Origin: Kosakonia pseudosacchari | GTDB lineage: Bacteria; Pseudomonadota; Gammaproteobacteria; Enterobacterales; Enterobacteriaceae | DNA: 64,000 nucleotides | Direction of reading: 5' to 3' | NCBI RefSeq assembly: GCF_900184035.1 | Contig: NZ_FXWP01000009.1 | Coordinates: forward strand, 620,001 to 684,000 | Notes under the pieces: model-generated | The model's input: the letters and a program-made list of their open reading frames with translations, nothing else | Databases searched by the model: none | Told to the model about the DNA's origin: nothing | Position numbers and translations under genes: made by a program | Shown here: positions 53,569-62,999 of the stretch, piece by piece | How positions within the stretch are numbered: the first letter of the stretch is position 1 | Layout: each line of letters starts with the position of its first letter

Positions 53569-55067
53569 CAGGCTGTCTCCTCTGGATATTGCAGGCGGAA
53601 CTGATTAACGACAGCAAAGACACGCAGCTGGTTAATGTAATCCGGCGGGAAAAGAGTATTGAGGCGATTCGGGTTGTTCGCGTCGCGCTCAACAATGAGG
53701 TACTTCTTGAATAAATCGTAATTCTCGACGATGCCCGCGCGCTCCAGACGGCGATACACCGCCAGAAGCTCACCCTTGATCACCGCCGGGGTCACAATCG
53801 CCTGGCCGGATCCGAAGCGGGTTCCGTCGTTGGCGAGTTTATGGCGACCGTACTTGCTGGTAAGGACTGACTTCAGCGCACGCAGCACATAGGCGCTGGT
53901 ATGGAGCGTCTCGCTGTCGAGATAGCTGTTATCCGCCGATCCCCAGGCATTGGTTTTGTAAGTGGTCACATCGCGCTGGATGCGCAGCACGCCGCCTTCG
54001 ACATATGCCGTCGCCACACCGTGCGCCAGCAGGGATTGCTGCTCGGTCATCGTGAAGCGTTTCCCTTTCGGGGCAGGCAGCATATTCACCAGCTCACCGG
54101 TCTGCGTCGGGCGCGCCGGGTCGTTGCGGATAAAGACGGCGGCGCGGGCTGTACGACTGGCGGCCAGTTCGTCTGCCGGGGTCTGCGTCTCTTTTTCGTA
54201 ACCCGCCAGGGTGATATGTGGCAGGTTGAACAGGTCACCGGCCGCCACCAGTTCAGACAGGGTGCCGAGCTTCGCGGTGTACACATGCCCGTAAAGCTGG
54301 CGAACATAGCTCCAGCGACCGCTGGTATCATTCATTTCACTGGCGAGGGCGTTAATTGACGCCGTGTCGTTAAACGGATGACCGATATAGTCAAACGGTT
54401 CATCCGCCATCGCCGCGATAGCCCCGGACAGATTCGGCGCGCCTGTACCGGCAGTGCCGGAGGCGACCGCCACCGAGACACCGGCAGGCAACACTTCATT
54501 GCCGCCAAAGCCGTAATAGTTCAGCGCAACAGGAATTTCATTGCCACACAGCCCCTTATGGCGGGCGGTGAGTGTCACCACACCCAGTGCTGCCGATGCG
54601 GTGAAAGGCAGTGTGGCGTCCGCGTTGATGGCGGCGCTGATGCTGGCCGCCACTGCGGCAACATCGTCGCCATTCACCACGGCGGCCTGGATGCGGGTAC
54701 GACCGATATACACATTAACGATCCCGCTTTCCGTCGCCGCGCCGGTTACGGTCAGGGTGATTTTTGCCGCTGTGCCGGCTGCCGGTTCAGGCACGGCGAT
54801 CACGTAGAGCTCACCAAACGGATCTGTTGCGCGGTACGCCTCAACCATGCGCGCAAGCTGGCTGCCTGCCCCGCAAATCTGTTTCGCGTAATCCGCTGAC
54901 GGCATCAGCACAAGTGCACTGGTGGCGATGGCGGCACCGCTGTTAGCGTACCCGAGCAGTAACGCCGGGGCTGACGCCTGCGTGGTGTTCGCCGCCGAAT
55001 TGTCCATCTCGGCATAGAACAACGGCACCAGCGTGTTAGCCGGTACGGTATTGAAACTAATTGTCAT
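53568..55067 (-). CDS. Contractile tail sheath protein (Mu L)
   Basis: 499 residues, the size of Mu L. SNTVPANT-like start FNTVPANTLVPLFYAEMDNS and the C-terminal VRALKSVLTSKYGRHKLAND with IVTPAVIKGELLAVYRRLER match the family. The sheath contracts on adsorption, which shows this is a myophage-type tail. Confidence 0.95.
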   Translation of the reverse strand: MTISFNTVPANTLVPLFYAEMDNSAANTTQASAPALLLGYANSGAAIATSALVLMPSADYAKQICGAGSQLARMVEAYRATDPFGELYVIAVPEPAAGTAAKITLTVTGAATESGIVNVYIGRTRIQAAVVNGDDVAAVAASISAAINADATLPFTASAALGVVTLTARHKGLCGNEIPVALNYYGFGGNEVLPAGVSVAVASGTAGTGAPNLSGAIAAMADEPFDYIGHPFNDTASINALASEMNDTSGRWSYVRQLYGHVYTAKLGTLSELVAAGDLFNLPHITLAGYEKETQTPADELAASRTARAAVFIRNDPARPTQTGELVNMLPAPKGKRFTMTEQQSLLAHGVATAYVEGGVLRIQRDVTTYKTNAWGSADNSYLDSETLHTSAYVLRALKSVLTSKYGRHKLANDGTRFGSGQAIVTPAVIKGELLAVYRRLERAGIVENYDLFKKYLIVERDANNPNRLNTLFPPDYINQLRVFAVVNQFRLQYPEETA

Positions 55068-55233
55068 CGGATTTCACCTTTTTCGGTTTAACGTTGTCCG
55101 CGCGCTCAATGTCGCCGGCGGCTTCCCGGCGCAGCCAGTAGCTGTTTTCTTCGACATTCCGCCCGGCCTCGGGCAAAAGATCACCGCGGGCAGGGTCAGG
55201 AACTGACCGCCCGGCTACGGGTTTTACAAGCAT
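55057..55233 (-). CDS. Small tail protein, Mu gp38 / DUF2635 type
   Basis: A 58-residue ORF, MLVKPVAGRSVPDPARGDLL then NVEENSYWLRREAAGDIERA. The pattern KPxxGrxVPDPxxGdxLPxxGrxV with SYWxRRxxdGDV is characteristic of DUF2635. AGAGG precedes the ATG. The stop overlaps the sheath start by 11 bases, as in Mu. Confidence 0.88.
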   Translation of the reverse strand: MLVKPVAGRSVPDPARGDLLPEAGRNVEENSYWLRREAAGDIERADNVKPKKVKSDDN

Positions 55234-55241
55234 GAAGCCTC

Positions 55242-55805
55242 TCAGTTTTCGGGAAAGTGGATTTCCGTGTGGTGCTCGATAACACCATCCGGGCCATTGC
55301 CGGGGTTGATAAAGTCGACGTCAATTGTAAGCGTCCGCAGGTCATCAAGGTGGTTCAGTTCATCCTGCTGGCGCGTGTCATCGCTGGATAATTCGTTTTC
55401 AACGACAAAATCAAACTGATACGTCAGCTCGTAGCGGTTCACATCCAGCAGCGTGCCGCCGTCGTAAGTGATGGGTTCGCCGTCCGGCTCGGGGTTCCAG
55501 CCCAGCAGGGCTTTGAAAAGCATGTTGCGGATATCGTGAACCACATCATAAGAGGCCCACTGCCCGCGCTCATCGCGCCCGTTGCTGACGAAAACGATGA
55601 CGGAAAAGCCCTCCCGGAGATCCTGCCAGTAGTCGGTCTGGCTTTTCTGATCGCCCGGCGAATCATCCCCCGGAACAACATAAGCCGCCGGTAGCGCAAG
55701 TTTCCCGGCCTCCGGCAGGTTCTTGAACTGCGCGGCACCCGCCACGCGGTTTTGAAACACCGGGCAGCGGGCGCGCAGCGCGGCAATAATCGGTGCCAGT
55801 TTCAT
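55242..55805 (-). CDS. Tail terminator / completion protein (Mu gp37 type)
   Basis: 187 residues, mixed alpha/beta (LAPIIAALRARCPVFQNRVA, FSVIVFVSNGRDERGQWASY, NRYELTYQFDFVVEN). Position between connector genes and the sheath fits the tail terminator. Overlaps the preceding gene by four bases. Confidence 0.85.
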   Translation of the reverse strand: MKLAPIIAALRARCPVFQNRVAGAAQFKNLPEAGKLALPAAYVVPGDDSPGDQKSQTDYWQDLREGFSVIVFVSNGRDERGQWASYDVVHDIRNMLFKALLGWNPEPDGEPITYDGGTLLDVNRYELTYQFDFVVENELSSDDTRQQDELNHLDDLRTLTIDVDFINPGNGPDGVIEHHTEIHFPEN

Positions 55806-56308
55806 TTGCGTCGTTTCTCCGGCTTCAGTGAGAGGCGCAGCTCGCGCGCGAGAAAATAACGCGTCCAGGGGGCGTTGTGATTCAGCGTTTCAACCATGAA
55901 ATTGTTACGCGGCGCCAGTCGCCAGCCACTTCCGCCTGAGGCACCCCGATGATGACTGCGCCGACGACGCGCACCGCCGCGAACACCATAGAAAAGGAAT
56001 GCCGGATAGAAGTCGCCGGTGATGAGCCTGTTACCCTGCCCGTTGCGCTGGTTCGGCGCGATACGCGTCATAAAGCCAGGGCGCCGTTTACTTGCCTTTG
56101 GCACCATAAAGCCGATGGACTTCGCCAGTCTGCCGGTCTGAAAGCCGGGGTTTGCACCGGGTTCCGAGCGGCCTCGTCGCATCACCAGGCGGCGGGCATC
56201 GCGCATGTGCTTCTGGCCAATGCGAATAAAGGCCCTGCGCACCCGCGCGCGGTTGAAGCGCATCTCGCTGGGCTGCTGAAAATCAACGTGAAAAAAGGGT
56301 GTCGCCAT
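55802..56308 (-). CDS. Neck / tail completion protein (HK97 gp10-like)
   Basis: 168 residues, very basic (RNARVRRAFIRIGQKHM-like N-terminus, GARRRRSHHRGASGGSGW). Position after the head-closure gene fits the neck/minor tail family. The ATG at 56306-56308 has GGGAG five bases before; the longer open frame runs into the head-closure gene in another phase. It overlaps that gene by 26 bases. Confidence 0.8.
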   Translation of the reverse strand: MATPFFHVDFQQPSEMRFNRARVRRAFIRIGQKHMRDARRLVMRRGRSEPGANPGFQTGRLAKSIGFMVPKASKRRPGFMTRIAPNQRNGQGNRLITGDFYPAFLFYGVRGGARRRRSHHRGASGGSGWRLAPRNNFMVETLNHNAPWTRYFLARELRLSLKPEKRRK

Positions 56309-56693
56309 TGCTGCTCCCTCCGCTGTTCGACGGTACGCCGAGATCGGTACACTCCAGCAGCAAAAAACGCCGCCTGCTGTTGAGGTCGCGGGCGCGCTGC
56401 ACACGAAACACCTCATCGCCGAGAACGACTTCAAAATCTTTCGTGATGCCGGAACGCCAGCGGATCGTGATGTAATGGGTGATGGTATTCTCCGTCTGTG
56501 CCGTTTCCTGATAGGTGGTGGCGCTGGTCTGTGTCACCTTTGCCCAGGCATTAAACTGAACCGGATAGGTCGGTTCAGTGCCCATATCGTCCGACGGCGT
56601 GTCGACACGCTGGCGGATCTGGACCCGCTTATCGAGTTCACCCGGATCAGGCAGAATATAGGTTGCGCTGGTCTGCGCATGGCGTAGCTTCAT
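56283..56693 (-). CDS. Head closure / head-tail adaptor (SPP1 gp16-like)
   Basis: 136 residues. GELDKRVQIRQRVDTPSDDM, NAWAKVTQTSATTYQETAQT and a C-terminal FLLLECTDLGVPSNSG match the phage head-tail joining family. Overlaps the gp6-like gene upstream by four bases. Confidence 0.9.
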   Translation of the reverse strand: MKLRHAQTSATYILPDPGELDKRVQIRQRVDTPSDDMGTEPTYPVQFNAWAKVTQTSATTYQETAQTENTITHYITIRWRSGITKDFEVVLGDEVFRVQRARDLNSRRRFLLLECTDLGVPSNSGGSSNGDTLFSR

Positions 56694-57013
56694 AGCGGGA
56701 TAAACCTGTACGGGCCGACCAGCCAGTTATAAGCCAGCGGCATCTCGGACTTCTCTATTTCACTGACCGACGAACGGTTTTCGTAGTAATGCGTCAGCAG
56801 AAGGAGCATCCCCAGCTTCACGTCATCAGGCATCATCAGCCCTTGCGGATCGGTATCAGGAACGGTCGCGTCTTTCGCATACAACGTACGGTTCAGGAAT
56901 GACTCTGTCCGTGCCTGCACCGCCCTGCCAAGCAGCCCGAGAAGGGTGTCCTCATCAGTGAAATCCTCATCAAGCCGGAGTTGCGCCTTGATCTCTGTGA
57001 GTGTCAGCAGCAT
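56690..57013 (-). CDS. Head-tail connector (HK97 gp6-like)
   Basis: 107 residues, helical: LTLTEIKAQLRLDEDFTDED and MMPDDVKLGMLLLLTHYYEN are the family blocks. The ATG at 57011-57013 has GGAGA five bases before; an ATG four codons earlier is less well served. It follows the capsid gene after a short weak hairpin. Confidence 0.9.
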   Translation of the reverse strand: MLLTLTEIKAQLRLDEDFTDEDTLLGLLGRAVQARTESFLNRTLYAKDATVPDTDPQGLMMPDDVKLGMLLLLTHYYENRSSVSEIEKSEMPLAYNWLVGPYRFIPL

Positions 57014-57044
57014 GAAAATCTCCATGCCCGCCGGATGACGGGCA

Positions 57045-57069
57045 TAAAAAAACCGCTTTCGCGGCGGTG
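57045..57069 (-). terminator. Weak hairpin after the capsid gene
   Basis: On the minus strand CCGC-GAAA-GCGG followed by seven Ts. The short stem suggests partial termination, lowering connector gene expression relative to capsid. Confidence 0.5.
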
Positions 57070-57088
57070 ACTGTGCTTTTTTCGCCAG

Positions 57089-58315
57089 TTATGCGGCTGG
57101 TTTACCCACCAGCGCCTTGATAGCGGCCACGTCTTCCAGCACGCAATCGAAACGATGGAACGCCAGGAAGGCGGTCTGATCATACTCAGCATAACGTTCA
57201 ACAAGGCGTTTCAGCGTCATATAGGTAATACGGCGCACGATGAAGCGGTCAAAGTCACCGAGGAAGGCGAATTTTTTACCCGCCGCGATACTGTCAATCG
57301 CCTGGTCAATCACGTATGGGATATTCAGAATGGTGGCCGGGGTACCGCCTGCCACATCCGGCAGCCACAGCGGGCGGTTCTGCCCGTCCACCATCTCTTC
57401 AATCACCTGGAGCGTGGAATCGTTGAACGCCCAGCGGAATTTAGGACCGCCGCGGTAAGCCGGGTCGATCGCGTGTTTCAGCTTGTTCATTTCCTGCCAG
57501 GTGAACGTAGCGGCAGCGGCCGTGTTTACCGTCCCGGTCACGGAGGCCACCAGGCCTTTCGGCTGCACCGGCGTGCCTGCACCGGTCCCCTGCACCAGAT
57601 ATTTTGCTTCACCGCGCCCGATACGCTGACCGATGCGTGATGCCAGATAAGCTTCAATATCCACACCACTGTCCTGCAGCAGTTCATTGGATACGCGGAT
57701 AATTTTCGAAGACAGTTTTTTGGCACCCAGCGTTGCCGTGCCAAACGTCGCATCTTCTTCGGAAGCTTCCGTGTTTTCACCCAGCAGTTCCCCCTCTTCT
57801 GCCGTGCCGTCAGATGTTGACCAGGTAATATCCTGCCCATTCGACGTGTTGAGGATTTGAGCCACGCTGGCGATACCGCCGTAGGCTTTCATCGCGTCGA
57901 CAATTTTATTCAGCATCTGCGTCGGCACGGTGTAACCGCCTTTGGCATCCGGCGTCGTACCCTGTGCACGCAGCTCTTTCACGGCCTGGCGCTCTTCGGC
58001 GGACAGTTCACTGAACCCGTGGCGCAGGAACTTATCGAACGCAGCGGCGCGGCGTTCGGCATTCTGCTCTTCCGGCGTGTTGTTACGCTGCTCCCGGCGT
58101 TGCTCGTCCTCCTGATCTTCAACGTGGATCTGATCGAGGCGGCGCAGTTCTTCCTGACGCCCAATCTGCTCATCGAGCGCATCCAGTTCAGATTTAGCAG
58201 TGTTCCACTGAGTGCGCTGCTCATCCGTCCAGGTGGCGTCACCAATTTTTTCGTGCAGGGCACGCATGTCGGTGGCGATAGTGTTACGTTTTTGCTTCAG
58301 TTCGTGCAGTTTCAT
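57089..58315 (-). CDS. Major capsid protein, HK97 fold
   Basis: 408 residues. The first ~105 residues form a charged coiled coil (delta/scaffold domain: HELKQKRNTIATDMRALHEK and on), followed by the HK97 capsid core (GGYTVPTQMLNKIVDAMKAY, TATLGAKKLSSKIIRVSNEL, FRWAFNDSTLQVIEEMVDGQ). The delta domain is normally removed by the adjacent protease. The order portal-protease-capsid is the HK97 head module. Confidence 0.95.
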   Translation of the reverse strand: MKLHELKQKRNTIATDMRALHEKIGDATWTDEQRTQWNTAKSELDALDEQIGRQEELRRLDQIHVEDQEDEQRREQRNNTPEEQNAERRAAAFDKFLRHGFSELSAEERQAVKELRAQGTTPDAKGGYTVPTQMLNKIVDAMKAYGGIASVAQILNTSNGQDITWSTSDGTAEEGELLGENTEASEEDATFGTATLGAKKLSSKIIRVSNELLQDSGVDIEAYLASRIGQRIGRGEAKYLVQGTGAGTPVQPKGLVASVTGTVNTAAAATFTWQEMNKLKHAIDPAYRGGPKFRWAFNDSTLQVIEEMVDGQNRPLWLPDVAGGTPATILNIPYVIDQAIDSIAAGKKFAFLGDFDRFIVRRITYMTLKRLVERYAEYDQTAFLAFHRFDCVLEDVAAIKALVGKPAA

Positions 58316-58324
58316 GTTTTTTCC

Positions 58325-58924
58325 TTACGCGTTAAGAAGGTTCAGCAGGCGCTCGCGCGCCATTCGTTGATTAATGGCTTGCGCCAGCGCGCCGCTGTCG
58401 CGCGCCTCCTGCCAGGCTTTCATGGATCGGACACCGGAATCGGCTTCCTGATAGGCCGGGTAAGTGACCGGGCTCACGTCAAACAGCCGGGAAAAACGAT
58501 TAATTTCGCGGATAACGATACCTTCGTCGTCCTCGTACCAGTGCTCGCCGTCGCGCGCCACGCGGAACGCGAAAGACGACTGGCTGATATCGCCCCGGAA
58601 CATCGGGGCAAGGACCAGATCGCGGATGGTCTGGGTTTCGGGAGCGGTGATGTCATAGCGCAACCCCTTTTCATCGACGGACAGTGAAAGCGTACCGGCG
58701 GCACTGCGCCCCAGAATAAAGTTCGGATCATGGTTAAACAGCCCGCGCACATCATCATTCAGCACGTCGTCAAACGCGCCGGGCTTGATGATTTCACGGA
58801 ATCCCCATAACGGCTCGGAACGGCTGTTGAACACCGAGCCATAGCCGATAATGTGCGTCGGCTGCTCACTGTGTTGCTCCGCCCGAACCTCGCCGCTGTA
58901 ACAGCGGACTTCGCGATCATCCAT
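58325..58924 (-). CDS. Prohead protease, HK97 family (S78-type)
   Basis: 199 residues. Catalytic His in VRGLFNHDPNFILGRSAAG and Ser in ISQSSFAFRV; SRLFDVSPVTYPAYQEADSG is the family C-terminal block. It matures the capsid by cutting the delta domain. Overlaps the portal gene by eight bases. Confidence 0.93.
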   Translation of the reverse strand: MDDREVRCYSGEVRAEQHSEQPTHIIGYGSVFNSRSEPLWGFREIIKPGAFDDVLNDDVRGLFNHDPNFILGRSAAGTLSLSVDEKGLRYDITAPETQTIRDLVLAPMFRGDISQSSFAFRVARDGEHWYEDDEGIVIREINRFSRLFDVSPVTYPAYQEADSGVRSMKAWQEARDSGALAQAINQRMARERLLNLLNA

Positions 58925-60143
58925 TAGGTTGCTCCTCGCTTTTTGGGTCGGTGGTAAAGTCTTTTAGAGGGTTGGCGGCATTAACGCTGACCAGCATTTC
59001 ATCCAGCCCTTCAACCGGGTTCATATCTTCAAACACGCGCGCCTCGTTGCGGCTCATCCAGCCATCCGTGATGGCGAAGTGATAGAACTGTGCGCGCTCC
59101 TGAGGTGTACCGCGCAGAAGCCCGGTGAGGTTAAACCGGGTATAGAAACCTGCAGCCAGTTCGGCGCGGGTGAAAAGGCGCCGGTTAAGCTCCTGCTCCC
59201 AGTTGGTAACCCAGGGCATCATGGTATAGCGGACAAACTGAATGGCCTGCTGGGTGATATTGGAGAACGTCGCTTTTTCCAGATCGTTAATCATGTGTGC
59301 CGGCACATTGAAAATACCGGCGATCATGGAGCGGTTCAGTTTGGTCATGTCGATTATCTGGGCATCCACGGGTGAAACCGTCAGCGCTTTGTAATCGAGA
59401 TCCGCGGGCAGCAGCATTGTCTTGTTTTCCTGGCTGCGCAGTGCCAGTGCGGCTTTCTGCCAGGCTTCCTTCAGCCAGCTCCAGCTCTCTTTCTGAAGCG
59501 GTGTTTTCACCGAGACAATGCCTGCCGGGCGCGCGTTTCCGCTGAAAAAGGTTTCGGTGTACTTCTGCCCGCTCATGCCCAGGCCAATGGTTTCGGCGTG
59601 CTGCATAATCGGGCTGAGCCCCATTTTCTGGTTATTGCCCAGCGCCCGGATATGGATCATGTCATCCGGACTGATGGCAAAGGTGCCCTCTTCGTTATAA
59701 AGGCCGTAGGTATAGCGCCCACCGGTTTTCAGCAGGGTTGTTTCCCAGGGCATACAACTTTCAAGGCCGACAACTTCGCCGCGCCGGTTACGCTTTACCC
59801 ACGAATAACCGTTCCCCCAGCCGAGGATGTGGCGCTGTTTCAGCTCGCGCCATTTGTAGCTGGTCTGCCAGATATTGGGCTCATCGTGAATGAGATAAAA
59901 CGCCGGGTGATCGCGCGCGGGCTCAACCTTGCCGTTGTTCTTGCGCATAACATGCAGCGGCATCTGCGCCAGATTTGACGACAGAACGTAAATACAGGCG
60001 TAAACCGCTGCCAGTTTCATGGCCGTCTCGGGGCTGACGTAGACATCAGATTTAAAAATCCCGTCCGTATCGACCATGTCGCCACTTATCGGCGTGGCCG
60101 GATTCTCCAGTGATTCACTTCTGAATAAGGCGTCAAGCAACAC
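58917..60143 (-). CDS. Portal protein (HK97 type)
   Basis: 408 residues beginning at GTG (60141-60143). VYACIYVLSSNLAQMPLHVM, IGLGMSGQKYTETFFSGNAR and GIFNVPAHMINDLEKATFSN are portal signatures. Forms the dodecameric DNA gate of the head. Overlaps the small membrane protein gene upstream and the protease gene downstream. Confidence 0.95.
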   Translation of the reverse strand: MLLDALFRSESLENPATPISGDMVDTDGIFKSDVYVSPETAMKLAAVYACIYVLSSNLAQMPLHVMRKNNGKVEPARDHPAFYLIHDEPNIWQTSYKWRELKQRHILGWGNGYSWVKRNRRGEVVGLESCMPWETTLLKTGGRYTYGLYNEEGTFAISPDDMIHIRALGNNQKMGLSPIMQHAETIGLGMSGQKYTETFFSGNARPAGIVSVKTPLQKESWSWLKEAWQKAALALRSQENKTMLLPADLDYKALTVSPVDAQIIDMTKLNRSMIAGIFNVPAHMINDLEKATFSNITQQAIQFVRYTMMPWVTNWEQELNRRLFTRAELAAGFYTRFNLTGLLRGTPQERAQFYHFAITDGWMSRNEARVFEDMNPVEGLDEMLVSVNAANPLKDFTTDPKSEEQPNG

Positions 60144-60294
60144 GTTTCCCCCTTCTGGCCATTGCCAGTGCAGCCACCAGCAACAGACCGCCGGAGAACA
60201 TCAGGGCGGGTGCCAGCCCGAACTGCAGATAAAACCCCGCCGTGAGCAGTCCGTAACCGGTCAGCCCGATAACATCGCTAATTATTGATTTCAC
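60133..60294 (-). CDS. Small phage membrane protein between terminase and portal
   Basis: A 53-residue ORF starting at GTG in a GTGA overlap with the terminase stop and ending inside the portal start. One or two hydrophobic stretches (GLTGYGLLTAGFYLQFGLA; ALMFSGGLLLVAALAMA) and a basic tail. Small membrane ORFs occur at this position in several HK97-type head modules; function unknown. Confidence 0.75.
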   Translation of the reverse strand: MKSIISDVIGLTGYGLLTAGFYLQFGLAPALMFSGGLLLVAALAMARRGKRVA

Positions 60295-62021
60295 AGGAAT
60301 AGCAGGTCCTCATCAGGATCGAGGTTAGAAAGGAAATCTTTCGGATCATTCAGCATTGCGCGGCCAACTCCCATCATCAGGCCAACTGCCCCATCAATTT
60401 TGTTGCCTGCGCCTTCTTTCACCGGACGTACAACATCGTCGCTACCCGGTAAATTCTTGCCGACCACGTTTGATATGCACCAAGTCATCAGCGGATTGCC
60501 GTCGTGATGGAATCGTTCAGCAGCAATCGCGGCCTCAATCTCACGCATGGGATCGCTCATGTTGGTGTAATTCTGGGTAATGGTGACTGGCTCCAGCCCT
60601 TCATCATGCAACATATGAGAAAGGCCGGTTGCTCCATAGGGGTCAATCGGGCTCGCCGCTATTTTTACGGTTTCACGTAATTTCAGGATCGCTTCGAATA
60701 TAAGGCGGTAATCCACTTCGGCACCGTCAGAAGGAACCAGCACACCCTGATTAACAAAGGACTGGTAACGATCGGCGATCGTTTTCAACTTCTGGTCAGT
60801 CGCATAGACAGTGTCCTCCGGGACCCAGAAAAGAGGCGAAACGCAGTAATAATGGCTTACCCCGTCGATTTCGCGGCGGAAAACCGGAACGACAGCGTTC
60901 AGGTCGAGTTTTGACGCCAGGTCTATACCGAGATAACACTCCTCCCCCGCAAAATCTGACAGTTTGAGCGTCTTGTCTGCAGCGGCCATCCATTTCTGCA
61001 GGTTGTAATAAGCCGCTTTTGAACTCACCCATTTGTTGAAATGCTTGGTGAGTATTTTGTTGGTCTGGCTTGGCGTGGATATCGCCAGCTGCTGCTTGGC
61101 CCTGAGGAAATCCCCTTTAACAGAAATGTTGTAATTAGGGTTGGCTTTTTTCAGCGATTCCGGCTGCGTCCAGTCGTCCTCTTCATCCAGTGTGTAGATA
61201 ATCCCGAAAATCGCTTCGTTTTCTCCCCCTTCTCTGATGCGCTCAAGTATCTCCACCACCTGGGTACGCTTCTCATAGCATGGCGAGGCAATATCGAAAC
61301 CGGCCGTGGTGATGATAAGCGTGATGGGCTGTTCCCTTGCCCCCATCCCGGTTGTCATCGTCGTATAGAGTGCGTCAGTATCGTGCTCGTGATACTCGTC
61401 GATGATGGCGCAGGATGGTGAATCGCCGTCACCGGGGTCGCCGATAATAGGCGCGAACAGGGAGCCATCCGGGCGCGTCATCTTCTTCGCCCAAGGTTTG
61501 ATGTTGAACTTCTGGCGCAGTGCCGGAAGCTTTTTCACCATCGCCAGCGCAGGGGCAAACACTTTCCAGGCCTGTTTTTCCGTCGTGGCGCCACAGTAGA
61601 CTTCCGCTGCGTATTCACCATCGGCACAGAACATATAGTTCCCGACAGCCGCCGCGATCGCCGATTTGCCATTTTTACGGGGCACCTCGATGTAAATCTC
61701 AGTGAAGCGGCGATAGCCGGTATCCTTGCGAATCCAGCCAAACGGCACGCCCAGCGCAAATTTCTGCCAAGGTTCAAACTCTATGCGCAGCTTCCGGCGA
61801 GCCCACTCACCTGAGGTATGCGGCATTTTCTGGGAAAAGCGAAGGAACCGTTCTGCTTTATTTTTATCGAAGCGGTAAGGCCAGCGTGGATCTTTGGCGC
61901 GCTCCAAGTCGTCCAGATGTCGCTGACAGGCAAGAATAGTTAACCGGCAGGCCAGAATCTTCCCGTTCACGACGTCCCGCGCATACTGGTTCGCCGCATT
62001 GACGTGCGGATATGTAGCCAT
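60291..62021 (-). CDS. Terminase large subunit
   Basis: 576 residues. ATPase centre: Walker A-like VPRKNGKSAIAAAVGNYM (about 115-132) and Walker B CAIIDEYHEHDTDALY. The nuclease half carries CYLGIDLASKLDLNAVVPVF (acidic residue) and late acidic motifs (NKIDGAVGLMMGVGRAM). It packages DNA into the prohead. Its start overlaps the small-subunit stop by one base. Confidence 0.95.
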   Translation of the reverse strand: MATYPHVNAANQYARDVVNGKILACRLTILACQRHLDDLERAKDPRWPYRFDKNKAERFLRFSQKMPHTSGEWARRKLRIEFEPWQKFALGVPFGWIRKDTGYRRFTEIYIEVPRKNGKSAIAAAVGNYMFCADGEYAAEVYCGATTEKQAWKVFAPALAMVKKLPALRQKFNIKPWAKKMTRPDGSLFAPIIGDPGDGDSPSCAIIDEYHEHDTDALYTTMTTGMGAREQPITLIITTAGFDIASPCYEKRTQVVEILERIREGGENEAIFGIIYTLDEEDDWTQPESLKKANPNYNISVKGDFLRAKQQLAISTPSQTNKILTKHFNKWVSSKAAYYNLQKWMAAADKTLKLSDFAGEECYLGIDLASKLDLNAVVPVFRREIDGVSHYYCVSPLFWVPEDTVYATDQKLKTIADRYQSFVNQGVLVPSDGAEVDYRLIFEAILKLRETVKIAASPIDPYGATGLSHMLHDEGLEPVTITQNYTNMSDPMREIEAAIAAERFHHDGNPLMTWCISNVVGKNLPGSDDVVRPVKEGAGNKIDGAVGLMMGVGRAMLNDPKDFLSNLDPDEDLLFL

Positions 62022-62458
62022 CAGTCAAACTCATCAAATTCATTCCCTTCATCGTCCGGATCATTTTTACCGCTGGTCATTCTTATACGGCTGAGCGGGT
62101 CTAACCCGAGCAGTGAACCCAGACGGGCGAGCTGCGAAACGGAGTCATTACGGACATTGACTGCAGGGTGTTTTTTCTCCCCCCCAATTTCACTTGATAC
62201 TGTCAGACCGTCTTTCGCGATGACTTTTTCGGCCTCAACCATCAGGTGAAACGCATTGCAGTACGCCAGGAGTAACGGCGCGTCCTCCAGATCAAAGACG
62301 CCACGTTCGATTAAAATTTTGCTCTGCGTTTTCCAGATGCGGATCGCTATATCGCTCATTAACTCATCCGGCGGCGCGATCCTGGTCAGTTTGCTCTTCT
62401 GGTTCTGAGGCAAATTGCGCTTGCGGCCACCACCGGAAGATCGCACAGCAGTACCCAT
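62021..62458 (-). CDS. Terminase small subunit (P27 family)
   Basis: About 145 residues. PPDELMSDIAIRIWKTQSKI, LAYCNAFHLMVEAEKVIAKD and SQLARLGSLLGLDPLSRIRM are P27-family blocks. The ATG at 62456-62458 is preceded by GGAGG at five bases. It recognises the packaging site on phage DNA. Confidence 0.92.
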   Translation of the reverse strand: MGTAVRSSGGGRKRNLPQNQKSKLTRIAPPDELMSDIAIRIWKTQSKILIERGVFDLEDAPLLLAYCNAFHLMVEAEKVIAKDGLTVSSEIGGEKKHPAVNVRNDSVSQLARLGSLLGLDPLSRIRMTSGKNDPDDEGNEFDEFD

Positions 62459-62610
62459 CAAAACCTCCAATTCAATAAGCAGAAGCTTCCGGAAAAAAGT
62501 TTCTTATTTTGGGCGCGTAAAAATTTGACGAGGCGGGCAGTCCTGAAGGCAGGGGGTTGCAGAGATTTACCCTCCCCCTCCCTGTGGTGCTCACTTGATG
62601 ATACAGGTTC
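62459..62610. other. Gap between HNH endonuclease and terminase genes
   Basis: About 150 bases without a gene; in HK97-type phages the cos or pac site often lies here. No cohesive-end palindrome could be identified by eye. Confidence 0.4.
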
Positions 62611-62961
62611 TCATTTGAGACGTTCACGCCCGGTCTTCGTGGCATGGCATGACCAGCACAATGCCTCAAGGTTGCTGTCCTCATCCGTGCCGCCGTTGGC
62701 CTTCGCGATGATGTGGTCGACGCACGCCGCAGAAACAGCCTGGCCTTTGCGCAGATGTGCCTGGCACAAATGCTTATCACGCTTCAGGATCCGCGCGCGT
62801 ATCACGTCCCACTTGCTGCCATAGCCACGCTGGTGGCGTGACTGTCCCGGCTTGTACTGTCGCCAGCCTTCGCCTTTGTGTTCTTCGCAGTAACCAGATG
62901 GATCGGTTGTTGTGCAGCGGCAGCCACGCACACGGCAGGCTTTGGGTGTACGTGGAGGCAT
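62611..62961 (-). CDS. Phage HNH endonuclease
   Basis: 116 residues. Zinc-finger-like Cys pairs (CRVRGCRC, GYCEEHKGEG) and the HNH core (CVDHIIAKANGGTDEDSNLE, ALCWSCHATKTGRERLK). In HK97-type phages this protein works with terminase at the cos/pac site. Genes downstream are the terminase subunits, the expected partners. Confidence 0.93.
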   Translation of the reverse strand: MPPRTPKACRVRGCRCTTTDPSGYCEEHKGEGWRQYKPGQSRHQRGYGSKWDVIRARILKRDKHLCQAHLRKGQAVSAACVDHIIAKANGGTDEDSNLEALCWSCHATKTGRERLK

Positions 62962-62999
62962 GGAAAATTTCTCGATTGTTTAGCGCATGCGAGGCGCAA

